Positions 42,982 through 51,890 of a stretch of 64,000 nucleotides of DNA are shown here, piece by piece. The stretch's first letter is position 1; the number at the start of each line of letters is the position of its first letter. A model generated the notes under the pieces. The model was not told the DNA's origin. It saw nothing but the letters and a program-made list of their open reading frames with translations, and ran no database searches. This stretch comes from Amaricoccus sp003258405 (GTDB lineage Bacteria > Pseudomonadota > Alphaproteobacteria > Rhodobacterales > Rhodobacteraceae), in contig NZ_CP171227.1 in assembly GCF_043226085.1 (NCBI RefSeq), forward strand, positions 25,627 through 89,626. The letters run 5' to 3'. Position numbers and translations under genes: made by a program.

Positions 42982-43932
42982 TCAGAACTTCATCAGCACA
43001 TCGGCCCCGAGCCCCGCGATGCGGTTGAGATCCTCCTGATAGGATTTCTGCAGCGCCTTGCTTTCATCCACCGAGAACGGTCGGAATTTTTGCCCCGGTT
43101 CCGAAGGCGCCTCGCTGTAGGCCTTGAGCACTGCGCTGCGCCGCTGGGGCTTGGGCAGCTCCTGGGGGAGCGCCTCGGCCTTCCGGATGGCCTCGAGGCT
43201 GGGTGAAGCCGTGCGTCTGGGATCGGGGATCTCGGGCAGGGCGTCAAGCCTGCAGCCACAGAGGGCGGAGAGGATCTCGGTCTTGTGGCTGCGGTAGTCC
43301 TCCTGGCGCCAGATGCGCAGACGTATGCCCGGCGCGATCGCCCGGATCCGCTGCACGAGGCCGAACCAGCTTGGCGGCTTCGCCAGGATACGCCGCTTGA
43401 CAGCGGCAAAGCCGCCCTCCAGCGGCGGCGACTGCTTGAGCGCTTCGGCATAGGCCGAGGGCAGGAAGGTGTCGAAGGAGCGGATCGAGAGGAAGAAGGT
43501 CATGTCCGCGCGCTCCGACAGGGTCGAGAGCCGGGCGATGGAAGTATCCGCCAGCGGATAGAGCAGGCCGGAGAAGGCGTCTCCCGAAGTGCCGATGAGG
43601 TTTTCCTCCGAGATCACGACGGATTGCGGGCCGTGGCGCAGGGGGCTCAGCACGCCGTCGAGGACGCCGGGCATGATCGAGCGGCGCAGGAATGGCACCC
43701 GCGCGGCGAGGTTGCGACGGAAAAGCTCCCGGGTCAGCCCGTGATCTCGAACGGTCTGGTTCGGAATGAAATCGACGCCATGGGCTGCAAGCTGCGGCCT
43801 GATGGCCGAGAGTGTCTGCTGAAGATGGGTCGTCGCCGTCTTGTGAGCGCCCAGATGGATGCGCCAGGATTGGACAGGGGGCAGCGCGTCCGTGGAATCG
43901 AACGTCACCATGTCGGGTCTGGTAAAGCCCAT
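42982..43932 (-). CDS. Sulfotransferase-like P-loop protein
   Basis: 316 residues from the ATG at 43932 (GAGGCAAGG upstream); the longer frame would need a TTG at 43953. WRIHLGAHKTATTHLQQTL is a PAPS-binding-type loop with H-K-T-A-T-T. MTFFLSIRSFDTFLPSAYAEAL has the R-x-x-x-x-F-x-x-S arrangement of the second phosphate site. VVISEENLIG is also typical. It stands next to the exosortase gene, divergently oriented, with 179 bases between the start codons. Acceptor unknown; sulfation of the exported polymer is the likely job. Confidence 0.75.
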   Translation of the reverse strand: MGFTRPDMVTFDSTDALPPVQSWRIHLGAHKTATTHLQQTLSAIRPQLAAHGVDFIPNQTVRDHGLTRELFRRNLAARVPFLRRSIMPGVLDGVLSPLRHGPQSVVISEENLIGTSGDAFSGLLYPLADTSIARLSTLSERADMTFFLSIRSFDTFLPSAYAEALKQSPPLEGGFAAVKRRILAKPPSWFGLVQRIRAIAPGIRLRIWRQEDYRSHKTEILSALCGCRLDALPEIPDPRRTASPSLEAIRKAEALPQELPKPQRRSAVLKAYSEAPSEPGQKFRPFSVDESKALQKSYQEDLNRIAGLGADVLMKF

Positions 43933-44111
43933 CGCCTTGCCTCGTGTCCTCAATCGTGAAGTCAGGATGTTCTGCTCGAACTGTGCGTCCGCCGATTAAA
44001 ATGTAGTGCAAATTTACCTCGCGGTTTACCCTGCACGCACGGTTCCATCGCCAATCGGTAGAATTTCGCCTATTGTCCTCACGGACAAAGTGCACTTGCT
44101 GGATATCCGAG

Positions 44112-45722
44112 TTGACTGATACGCTGGTGACGACCCGATCCGGAGGGCTGGAGCAATCCATTGCCGGCCATCCGGTCAATCTTGCCGGGATGGCCTGGTT
44201 CTTCCTGGCGATCTTCTCGACGCTGCCGCTCTTCTGGTTCGGGCTCTACGGGCTTTCCGAAGACTGGGCGCGGCCCGAGTTCAGCCACGGGCCGGTGATT
44301 CCGCTGCTCTCCTTCTACATGTTCCTGCACGAGATGAAGCAGGTCCCGCCGCCTGCCGCACCGGTAACGGACCGCTGGCCGGGCGTGCTGGTGATCGGGG
44401 TGAGCCTGCTGCTGGCGCTCGCCGGCAATCTCGTAGGCATCTACGATTTCGTGTTCTATTCACTCATCATCTGGGTGGGCGGACTGATCCTCACCGGTTT
44501 CGGCTGGCGCCGCGGCATCGTGTTCTGGCCCTCGGTCCTGCATCTCATCTTCATGCTGCCATTGCCCCAGGTGCTCTACTGGAAGATCTCCTCGGCGCTG
44601 CAGTTCGTCTCTTCCGAGATTGGCGTCGGGCTGTTGCAGATCGCGAGCATTCCGGTCTTTCTCGAGGGCAACATCATCGACCTCGGAGTCTACAAGCTGC
44701 AGGTGGCCGAAGCCTGTTCGGGGCTGCGCTACCTGTTCCCGATCATGAGCTTTACCTATGTCTTCGCGGTGCTCTACAGCGGGCCGCGCTGGCACAAGAT
44801 GGTACTGCTTACCTCCGCGGTTCCGCTCGCGGTGCTGATGAACTCGATCCGGATCGGCATCATCGGCATCCTGGTCGACCGCTATGGCATTGCACAGGCC
44901 GAAGGCTTCCTGCACGCTTTCGAGGGCTGGGTGATCTTTCTCACCTGCATCGGCATCCTCTTCCTCATGGCCATGGCCATGCAGCGGCTTTCGGGAGACC
45001 GGCGGCCGCTCGGAGAGGCGCTCGACATGGATTTCTCGGGCCTTGGCGCACAGTTCGGGCGGGTACGGACCATCCCGCCCTCCCGCGGGCTCGTCACCGC
45101 CGCGCTGATGACGCTTGCCCTCTCGGCAGCCTGGAGCTTTGCGCCCGCCCGTGAGGCGAGCACGCCGGAGCGGGAACCCTTCGCCCTGTTTCCGCTGACC
45201 ATCGGCGGCTGGTCGGGCAATTCCAGCCTGCTCGCGCCGGATGTCGAAAGCACGCTCGGGGCCGACGACTATTTCTCCGGGACCTACCGGAACATCGCGG
45301 AAGCCGAGGATGTCGACTTCTTCATGTCCTATTACGTGGACCAGACCAGCGGCAACGCGATCCATGATCCGGAGGTCTGTCTGCCAGGCAGTGGCTGGGA
45401 GGTCTACTCCATCGCGCCGACGGAGATTTCCCTGCCGGGCACCCAGGACGGCAGGGTAAGGATCAACCGCGTCGTGATCCAGAAGGAGCTCGACCAGCAA
45501 CTTGTCTACTACTGGTTTGCGGGCCGGGGGCGCCAGGTCACCAACGATTTCGCCGCCAAGCTTTATACTGTCTATGACAGTGCAGTCCGGGGCCGGACGG
45601 ATGGCGGCCTCGTGCGGGTCATCACGCCGATCGGGGAGGGGGGAGAGGCCGCGGCGGATGCCCGGCTCCAGCGCTTCCTTGTTGCCACGCGGGACAAGGT
45701 GCGGGATTTCATCCCGGAATAG
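44112..45722 (+). CDS. xrtD: Exosortase D fused to an EpsI domain
   Basis: 536 residues if the TTG at 44112 is the start; GTG at 44127 or an upstream TTG at 44073 are alternatives. Eight or so membrane helices cover 25-300. The catalytic triad of exosortases is visible: Cys202 in AEACSGLRYL, Arg247 in LMNSIRIG and His268 in FLHAFEGW. The C-terminal 190 residues are an EpsI-type domain (EVCLPGSGWEV, then VYYWFAGRGRQVTNDFAAKLY). This fusion is typical of exosortase D, whose substrates end in VPLPA-CTERM; one such protein is encoded at 24190-24543. It cleaves and transfers sorted proteins at the inner membrane in polysaccharide-producing cells. Confidence 0.92.
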   Translation: MTDTLVTTRSGGLEQSIAGHPVNLAGMAWFFLAIFSTLPLFWFGLYGLSEDWARPEFSHGPVIPLLSFYMFLHEMKQVPPPAAPVTDRWPGVLVIGVSLLLALAGNLVGIYDFVFYSLIIWVGGLILTGFGWRRGIVFWPSVLHLIFMLPLPQVLYWKISSALQFVSSEIGVGLLQIASIPVFLEGNIIDLGVYKLQVAEACSGLRYLFPIMSFTYVFAVLYSGPRWHKMVLLTSAVPLAVLMNSIRIGIIGILVDRYGIAQAEGFLHAFEGWVIFLTCIGILFLMAMAMQRLSGDRRPLGEALDMDFSGLGAQFGRVRTIPPSRGLVTAALMTLALSAAWSFAPAREASTPEREPFALFPLTIGGWSGNSSLLAPDVESTLGADDYFSGTYRNIAEAEDVDFFMSYYVDQTSGNAIHDPEVCLPGSGWEVYSIAPTEISLPGTQDGRVRINRVVIQKELDQQLVYYWFAGRGRQVTNDFAAKLYTVYDSAVRGRTDGGLVRVITPIGEGGEAAADARLQRFLVATRDKVRDFIPE

Positions 45723-45755
45723 GGTTTTCCTTGCGATGAGATCCCCGACATGACT

Positions 45756-45785
45756 GCGGCGGAACCCCTTCCGGGATCCCGCCGC
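45756..45785. terminator. Candidate terminator between xrtD and the barrel gene
   Basis: GCGGCGG and CCGCCGC close a loop of 16 bases that itself holds CCCC and GGG. It sits in the 90-base gap between convergent genes. Confidence 0.4.
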
Positions 45786-45812
45786 CAGCAAGCCTTGCCG
45801 TGAACGTCCGCT

Positions 45813-47150
45813 TCAAAGGTTCGTCTGGAAGATCCGGGCGATGTTGAAATAGAACTGGTGGCTGTCCGCGTCGGAGCTGCCTTCGGTCCGGTTGCTGAAC
45901 GTGTAACCGATCTCGCTGGTGACGACCCGCGTGAGGTCGTATCCGAAGCTCGCGGTCACATTGGTGCGCTCGATATCCGGATCCTGGGGCTCGTCCAGGT
46001 TCTGCTGATAGGCATAGCTGAGATCGAGGCCCACGCGGGAGCTCTCGTTGAGATCGTGTTGCACGCCGAAGCCGATCCCGCTCACCTGCTGCTCGTTGCC
46101 GCTCTGACCGCCGGTATAGCGGTTGAACGCCCGGCCGGTCAGCCTGGAGCGGGGCATGTTGTAATTGGCCTGCAGGTTGAAGCTCAGCCGGGGGTCGGGA
46201 GCGGCCGTGGTCCAGCGGGCATCGCCGAGGACGGTCACCGTGGGAAGGTCGTAGCGGAAATCGCCCCGCACGACGGGCCCGCTGTTCGACTGCGTCGTCT
46301 CGCGCACGTCGTCGATGACTTCCTCGCGCGTCCGGTCGGCATAGCCGAGGCCGCCGCGCACCCGGAGGGCTTCGCTGGGATGATAGATCAGCCCCCAGTC
46401 GACCTCGCCGATCCGGACCTCGGTCTGCTCCGTGTCGTCGGCCCTGTAGTAGAAATAGCTGCCGTCCAGACCGGTAGAGAGCACGGGGTTGAGACGGAGC
46501 GTCCAGAAGCCGCTTCCCTCGACGGAGTAGCGCGGCACCAGATCCTCGTCCGGTGTGCTGTTCCGGTAGTCGATATTCGTCGCGACCAGCCGGACGCCAT
46601 AGCTGCTGGGCGCGTTGGGGCCCAGCGTGAAGCCGATATCGGCATCATAGCGGAGCTCGCTCGTCTCGCCCTGTAGCTGTTCGAGATCGTCGGGCAGGGT
46701 GCCCTCATCGGTGATGAAATCCGTGAGGGGGTTGTTGAAATCGACGCGGCGGGTCCGGAACCGGAAGGACGAGTCGAAAGCCGTGTGAGCGCCTTCCTGC
46801 TCGTATTCGAGATGGGCCGTGCTGGGTGAGGCGAACTGGAACTCGAAATCGTTGGGAACCGCGTCCTTCGCGGGCCAGAAGGCCCGTAGGCCGGTGTCGA
46901 AGCCCAGCGACAGGACCCGGTCCGAGCCGATCTGATCGAGCTGCAGCCCGAAACGGGTGTCCGCGTAGGTGGTCTGGCCCGGCGAGACGTCATCGAGATC
47001 GTAGTTGGAATCGGTCGTGACGCTCTGGGAAATGGTGGCCGTCAGCGTCGAGGCCGACAGGCCTTCCTCCGCCGACTGGGCGATGACGGTCGTGCCGTGG
47101 ACCGCGGCACCGCCGGCCAGGGCCAGCGCAGCGAGGGAAGCGCGTTGCAT
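45813..47150 (-). CDS. Outer-membrane beta-barrel protein of the EPS locus
   Basis: 445 residues from the ATG at 47150. A signal peptide ends near IAQSAEE; the rest alternates polar and hydrophobic residues in strands ending with aromatic residues, and the last strand is HQFYFNIARIFQTNL. This is the pattern of the barrel proteins in exosortase-type polysaccharide loci (EpsL-like). It would carry polymer or anchor it at the outer membrane. The gene overlaps the preceding export-protein gene region (GTG at 47165 is a possible earlier start), so they form one operon. Confidence 0.82.
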   Translation of the reverse strand: MQRASLAALALAGGAAVHGTTVIAQSAEEGLSASTLTATISQSVTTDSNYDLDDVSPGQTTYADTRFGLQLDQIGSDRVLSLGFDTGLRAFWPAKDAVPNDFEFQFASPSTAHLEYEQEGAHTAFDSSFRFRTRRVDFNNPLTDFITDEGTLPDDLEQLQGETSELRYDADIGFTLGPNAPSSYGVRLVATNIDYRNSTPDEDLVPRYSVEGSGFWTLRLNPVLSTGLDGSYFYYRADDTEQTEVRIGEVDWGLIYHPSEALRVRGGLGYADRTREEVIDDVRETTQSNSGPVVRGDFRYDLPTVTVLGDARWTTAAPDPRLSFNLQANYNMPRSRLTGRAFNRYTGGQSGNEQQVSGIGFGVQHDLNESSRVGLDLSYAYQQNLDEPQDPDIERTNVTASFGYDLTRVVTSEIGYTFSNRTEGSSDADSHQFYFNIARIFQTNL

Positions 47151-47161
47151 GTGCCCGCGCC

Positions 47162-47749
47162 TCACTCGAACAGGCGGCGTTCCGGGACAATGATCACGTC
47201 GCCTTCGCGCAAGGTGATCATCGACTGGATGGCGCCGCCGCGTTCAACGGCCTTGTAGTTGAAGATGTAGAGGCGTTCCTGGCCCGTCGACGGGTCGGTG
47301 CGACGCAGCTGGATGCGCTTGGTGGCCGCGAACTGGGCCGGGCCTCCGGCAAGCGCGATCGCCTGCAGCAGGGTGGTGCCGGTCTCGATTTCCTGTTCGC
47401 CGGGATCGTTGACCTGGCCGAGGATGTAGATCGGGAAACGCAGGCCTTCCTCGTCGACCTGAACGACCGAGACAAACACGCTCGGGCGGACGGCGAAGTT
47501 GGAGGCGAGCCGGTCGGTGATGGCCTTTTCCACGGTCTCGACCGTATTGCCGGCCGCCTGGACGGAACCTGCCATCGGCACGGAGATGCGGCCATCGGGC
47601 AGAACCAAGGTTTCCCGGTTCAGCGTCTCGTCCTCGAGAACGGTAATGGCGAGCTGGTCTCCGGGCTGGATCCGGTAGCCGGCACCCTGGGCGAGGGCTA
47701 GGGGAGCGGTCAGCACCGCAATCAAAATAGCGAACAGAATCTGTCTCAT
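47162..47749 (-). CDS. Polysaccharide export protein (Wza/EpsA-like, short)
   Basis: 195 residues from the ATG at 47749 (GAGGCGG upstream). A signal peptide ends at LALAQG, with no lipobox cysteine. GYRIQPGDQLAITVLEDETLNRE is the Poly_export opening and ISVPMAGSVQAAGNTVETVE follows. IYILGQVNDPGEQEIETGTTLLQAIALAGG is an SLBB domain. It lacks the long outer-membrane helix region of full Wza. The usual job is a periplasmic ring for polymer export together with the Wzz-like and kinase proteins encoded beyond the BLUF gene. Confidence 0.92.
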   Translation of the reverse strand: MRQILFAILIAVLTAPLALAQGAGYRIQPGDQLAITVLEDETLNRETLVLPDGRISVPMAGSVQAAGNTVETVEKAITDRLASNFAVRPSVFVSVVQVDEEGLRFPIYILGQVNDPGEQEIETGTTLLQAIALAGGPAQFAATKRIQLRRTDPSTGQERLYIFNYKAVERGGAIQSMITLREGDVIIVPERRLFE

Positions 47750-48035
47750 CGAACCGCCTCTTGTGGTCGTTTGAGGTCTCTTAGAACATGGCCGTGGTGG
47801 AAGGGAAAAGCCAAAACACCTGCTGTTCCGGGGCAGGCGGGCATTTGCCGGTCCGACCGTATTCATTCTGCAACAGGTACAGTCGGAAATTCCGGCTCCT
47901 TATAACAGCTCTGCACGGGCCGTGTCTCGGCGTTTATTTACGGATATTTTATCGGGTGTCCGCTAGACTCGGATCCGGCAAATATTGGCGTCTTGCGTGT
48001 CCCGGTGCATGGGGTTCCGGGGGAGGGGGGGACCT

Positions 48036-48476
48036 ATGCTGGAGCGGATACTCTATGTCAGCCGGGCGGCGCCCGGCACCGAACTCTCGGATATCTTCAG
48101 GATCGTCTCCGAAGCCCGGGCCCGGAACGCGGCGGCGGACATATCCGGCGCGCTTGTCTTTGTCGACGGCTGGTTTGTCCAGGTGCTCGAGGGTCCGGCC
48201 CCGGCGATCTGTGCAACCTATGCCCACATCCTTGCCGACCCCAGGCATGTCGATATCAGTTTTCGGGCCCGCGAGCGCGCGCTCTGCCGGCTCTTCGGCG
48301 ATGGGCTGGTGCTGCGCACCGGGCCGAAGCTGAGCCCTGAGGTGCTGCGGGAATTCGATTACAGCTTCGGCTTTCCGGTCGAGACCTTTCCGGCGGATGT
48401 CCTGCTGGAATTCATGGTCTGGGCCTGCGGGTCCGGGCGCGGCGCGGGAGCCGCGCCGCAGAGCATCGCCGTCTGA
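48036..48476 (+). CDS. BLUF-domain blue-light sensor
   Basis: 146 residues from the ATG at 48036, with GGGAGGGGGG just before it. ERILYVSRAAPGTELSDIF gives the flavin-contacting Tyr, EARARNAAADISGALVFVDGWFVQVLEGP gives the Asn and Gln of the BLUF triad. So light sensing with FAD is likely intact. The protein has no output domain, so it would act through a partner. It lies on the opposite strand inside the polysaccharide locus, between the export-protein and BY-kinase genes, which suggests that light controls polymer production. Confidence 0.9.
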   Translation: MLERILYVSRAAPGTELSDIFRIVSEARARNAAADISGALVFVDGWFVQVLEGPAPAICATYAHILADPRHVDISFRARERALCRLFGDGLVLRTGPKLSPEVLREFDYSFGFPVETFPADVLLEFMVWACGSGRGAGAAPQSIAV

Positions 48477-48539
48477 ACCGGTCTTGCCTCCCCGCGCCGG
48501 CAGGTTCCGTTTCCGGAGCTGCCGGCGCGGGCCCTGTTG

Positions 48540-49370
48540 TCAGTAGTAGCCGTATTCCTCGCTGGCATAGCGGCACATGTTGAGCACCACGCCCAGCACA
48601 TTGACCTGGCCCGCGAGATCCTGCTCGCACTTGTCGATCTCGTCGAGCCGGCTCTTCTCGGCGCCCGCGACCAGCAGCACGCAGTCGAGATGCGGCAGGA
48701 ACGCCATCGCGTCGTCGCTCACCAGCATTGGGGGCAGGTCGTAGATCAGGATGTCGGGCCGGAAGGCGTCCTTGATCGCCCGGACGCCGCCGGCGGTCCG
48801 CGCATCCATCAGCAGATCGGCAGAGGCGCGAATCGACTGGGCGTTGGTGCCCACCGCGAGATTGTCGCCATAGCGCAGGAAATTCTCCTGAACCGTATGT
48901 GTGCCCTGCAGCACGCTCGCGACGGAGTGCGTCTCGGTGATGCCGAGATGCTTGCCGACGACAGGACGTCGCAGGTCGAGATCGACGAGCACGGTGCGCA
49001 GGTTCGGCTGATGGGAGAGGCTGAAGGCGAGGTTGAGGCTGATCGTGGTCTTGCCGCAGCCGCTCGTGGGCGAGGTAATGCCGATCGTCTTCCAGTCGTT
49101 GCGCTGCATGGTGCGCAGGATCTTGGTCCGCAGCATGTCGAAGTGGTTATGCGCCGGGTCTGTGTCCGCGAAGGTCACGATCCGGTGGCGCGCGAGATGC
49201 TCGGCATCCGGCTCGAAGGTGCCGATCTCACCCCAGGCCGTGCCGGCCTGGCCGCGGGGGATCTGGGCACCGTGCGCTGCGGTTCCGTTCGCGGGATCGC
49301 GGACGGGGGAAATGCCCATGCCGGTGCGCTGTTCCTTGGCCTTCTGTATGGCGGCTTGAATGCGTTCCAT
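48540..49370 (-). CDS. BY-kinase (CpsD/Wzc-type tyrosine kinase domain)
   Basis: 276 residues. ITSPTSGCGKTTISLNLAFS contains the Walker A motif (about 100-109), VLVDLDLRRPVVGKHLG the Walker A-prime, and ILIYDLPPMLVSDDAM the Walker B. The C-terminus is a tyrosine cluster (Y268, Y273, Y275, Y276) for autophosphorylation. So this is the stand-alone kinase part of a Wzc-type system; its membrane activator is the Wzz-like protein from the neighbouring gene. Phosphorylation cycling controls polymer length and export. The first 60 residues are less ordered. Confidence 0.93.
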   Translation of the reverse strand: MERIQAAIQKAKEQRTGMGISPVRDPANGTAAHGAQIPRGQAGTAWGEIGTFEPDAEHLARHRIVTFADTDPAHNHFDMLRTKILRTMQRNDWKTIGITSPTSGCGKTTISLNLAFSLSHQPNLRTVLVDLDLRRPVVGKHLGITETHSVASVLQGTHTVQENFLRYGDNLAVGTNAQSIRASADLLMDARTAGGVRAIKDAFRPDILIYDLPPMLVSDDAMAFLPHLDCVLLVAGAEKSRLDEIDKCEQDLAGQVNVLGVVLNMCRYASEEYGYY

Positions 49371-49444
49371 GGTTCTTCTTTCCTAGATCCCCGCCGGGGG
49401 GCAGAGCGGCCTGTGCCGGAGCGTCTTGCGGTGCGGGGCCGAGC

Positions 49445-51013
49445 TCATGAATCGGTGCTCGCCGGCGCCGTGCCGGACGGCAGCTCCTCGAGGGGCTGAT
49501 CAAAGCCGCGTACTGCGAGCAGGGTCAGCGGGATCAGCACGACGATGAGGGCAAGCGCCCCGAAGACGATGCCGCGCTTCCAGCGGAGTTCGCGCTGCGT
49601 ACGGATGTAGGGGATTGTCGCGATCGGCTGGATCCCGAGGCCGTTGAGATCAAGCGGGCGGCGAATCGAGCGGTTGAAGGCTTCCCAGATCAGAATGACG
49701 GCCGCGGCGATCCCGAGCCCGACCACGACGCCGGCGCTGGAGATCAGCATGCGCTTGGGCCGGACGGGGGCCGAACTCCGGGAGGGCGCCTCGATGAGCG
49801 AGAATCGCTGGCCCTTGGAGAGCACCTCGATGCGTTCGCCCACCTGGGCCTGGCCCAGGGATGTGGCGGCCTCCTGGTACTGCCGCTGCAGGTTGTCCAG
49901 CTCCCGTTCCATGCCGGCGAGCACCATCTCGTTGGAAGGCGTCTGCTGCACCGAGGCATCGAGATCATCGAGCGTCTTCTGGATCGAGGCCTTCTCGTCG
50001 GCGATGAACTTGAGCCGGGCATCGATCGGCGCGAGCTCCTGGTCGAGCTCCGACATAGGCTTGCCTGCCTCGCCGGTCTCGGTGTCGGGAATGCTGCGCG
50101 CGGCGCGCTGGTCGGACACAAGTTTCTCGAGCGCCCGGATCCGGGTCTCGAGCGTGCGGACCCGCGGGCTCGACGAGGCATAGACTGCCTTCTGCTGGAT
50201 GAGCTCGCTTTTCAGTGCCTGCAGCTCCTCTTCCTCGGGGCTGAGGGCGGCGACGCTGGCCCGCCCGGTGCGCTGGTAGACCCAGACGACGGTGGAGCGC
50301 TGGTTGCGCAGGTCCGCTTCCTCGCGCTCGAGGGTGAGCAGGCGCTCCTGCTCGCGCTGCTGCTGGGCGCGGCGGGCGACGAGGCTGTCGGGCAGGGAAT
50401 CGACGTTCTGGGTCTTGAAGACGGAGATCTTCTCCGACTGCTGCTCGATCTCGCGCTGCAGCCGCTCGACTTCTGCCTTGAAGAATTCGAGGGTCTCGTT
50501 GGCTCGGCCCGTGCGCATGCGCACGTTCTCGTCGAGGATGAGCGAGACGAGTTCGTTAGCGCCCTTGTTGGCGAATTCCGGTGTTGGCGCGTCAAAGGCG
50601 ACGCCGATGATCGTCGCGCCGGGCGTGTCGGGGCGTACGGTCGGATCGGGTTCGAAGCCGATGAACTGGATGCGATCACGCATGTCGGAGACGATGTCGC
50701 CCACCGACAGATCGGGCTGGTCGGCATAGAGTCCGATGCGCTCGGCGAGATCGTAGATGTTGGCGCGGGTCATGATCCGCTGCTCGATGATCTGGATCTG
50801 CTCGAACGGATTGACCGGCACGGTGGACTGCGCCAGATCGCCGGGGATCTGCTGCGGTTCGACCAGCATGCGCGCGGAGGACTGGTAGACGGGCGGCAGG
50901 GTGTAGGCAACGACGATGCCGATTGCCGAAATCAGGGCCGCGATCACCACGAAATAGGGCAGGCGCCGCTTGAAGACGGCCCAGTAGAATTTCAAGTCTA
51001 TTGCGTTACTCAT
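49445..51013 (-). CDS. Wzz-like chain-length determinant / BY-kinase activator
   Basis: 522 residues. A membrane helix lies at about 20-40 (FVVIAALISAIGIVVAYTL), followed by the Wzz domain motif PPVYQSSARMLVEPQQIP, a long coiled coil at about 170-400 and a proline-containing region (APSRSSAPVRPKRMLISSAG) just before the second membrane helix. A further helix near 475-500 follows. This is the membrane subunit of a two-piece Wzc, with the kinase encoded next in the operon. The coiled coil reaches into the periplasm and touches the export ring. Confidence 0.92.
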   Translation of the reverse strand: MSNAIDLKFYWAVFKRRLPYFVVIAALISAIGIVVAYTLPPVYQSSARMLVEPQQIPGDLAQSTVPVNPFEQIQIIEQRIMTRANIYDLAERIGLYADQPDLSVGDIVSDMRDRIQFIGFEPDPTVRPDTPGATIIGVAFDAPTPEFANKGANELVSLILDENVRMRTGRANETLEFFKAEVERLQREIEQQSEKISVFKTQNVDSLPDSLVARRAQQQREQERLLTLEREEADLRNQRSTVVWVYQRTGRASVAALSPEEEELQALKSELIQQKAVYASSSPRVRTLETRIRALEKLVSDQRAARSIPDTETGEAGKPMSELDQELAPIDARLKFIADEKASIQKTLDDLDASVQQTPSNEMVLAGMERELDNLQRQYQEAATSLGQAQVGERIEVLSKGQRFSLIEAPSRSSAPVRPKRMLISSAGVVVGLGIAAAVILIWEAFNRSIRRPLDLNGLGIQPIATIPYIRTQRELRWKRGIVFGALALIVVLIPLTLLAVRGFDQPLEELPSGTAPASTDS

Positions 51014-51038
51014 TACCCGTCTCTTTATTCCGGCGAGC

Positions 51039-51890
51039 TCACCCGACCATCTTCAGATTGCCATGCATGCGGCGGTCGGTCACCACCTGTTCGATCACGG
51101 CGGCATCAACCGTGGCGAGTGCGTCGGTATAGGCATAGACCAGCGCGTAGTCACAGATCTGGTTCACTAGGCGCGGAATGCCGCGCGAGGCGCGATGGAC
51201 ATATTCGCAGGCCGCGGGGCTGAATATTTCGTGATCTGCCCCGGCCACGGCGAGCCGGTGGGCGATATAGGCTTGGACCTGCTCCATCGACATGCCCGGC
51301 AGGTGGTATTCGGCGGCGACGCGCTGTGCGAACTGAACGAGGCGCGGCTGGGCGATCAGGTCGCGCAGCTCTGGCTGTCCCACGAGCACGAGCTGGATGA
51401 GCTCGTCCTTGTCAGCATTGATGTTGGAGAACATCCGGAGTTCTTCGAGGGTCTCGATCGAGAGGTTCTGCGCCTCGTCGAAGATCAGCATCGTGCGTCG
51501 GCCGGCGGCATATTCCTCGATCAGGAAATCCTGGAACTGGGCGAAGAGCTGCACGTAGCTCGAATTGTTGTCGGTGGGTACGCCGAGGGCCATCAGCACC
51601 CAGTGCAGAAGCTCGCCGCGGTTGCCCTGGGCATTGGAAATGAGCCCGACGGTGAACTCCTCGGGCAGCGTGCGCAGCAGATGGCGCAGGAGCGTCGTTT
51701 TGCCTGCACCGATCTCCCCGGTGATCACCGTGATCGGCGCATGGGTCAACATGCCATACTCAAGCATCGAATAGGCACGGGTGTGGTTCTCCGACCAGTA
51801 GAGGAAATCCGGATCCGGGAGAAGTGTGAACGGCCGCTCTCTCAGGCCGAAATGCTCATTGTAAATGTTCAGTGTACTCGTCATACCCAT
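51039..51890 (-). CDS. ExeA-like AAA ATPase of the exosortase/EPS locus
   Basis: 283 residues. HFGLRERPFTLLPDPDFLYWS at the N-terminus and the Walker A GEIGAGKTTLLRHLL (from about 58) identify the ExeA/GspA-like ATPase that accompanies exosortase-type polysaccharide genes (XrtA-associated ATPase). Walker B is TMLIFDEAQNLS. The C-terminal part GIPRLVNQICDYALVYAY is the sensor-2 region. Starts at 51890 and 51884 are both possible; several ATGs overlap here. It is the first gene of the minus-strand part of the locus. How it helps export is not known. Confidence 0.9.
   Translation of the reverse strand: MGMTSTLNIYNEHFGLRERPFTLLPDPDFLYWSENHTRAYSMLEYGMLTHAPITVITGEIGAGKTTLLRHLLRTLPEEFTVGLISNAQGNRGELLHWVLMALGVPTDNNSSYVQLFAQFQDFLIEEYAAGRRTMLIFDEAQNLSIETLEELRMFSNINADKDELIQLVLVGQPELRDLIAQPRLVQFAQRVAAEYHLPGMSMEQVQAYIAHRLAVAGADHEIFSPAACEYVHRASRGIPRLVNQICDYALVYAYTDALATVDAAVIEQVVTDRRMHGNLKMVG

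Noticed and set aside
44112..45722. Exosortase A with PEP-CTERM substrates
   Set aside because: The EpsI fusion, the alphaproteobacterial setting and a VPLPA-CTERM protein point to exosortase D. No PEP-CTERM protein was seen.
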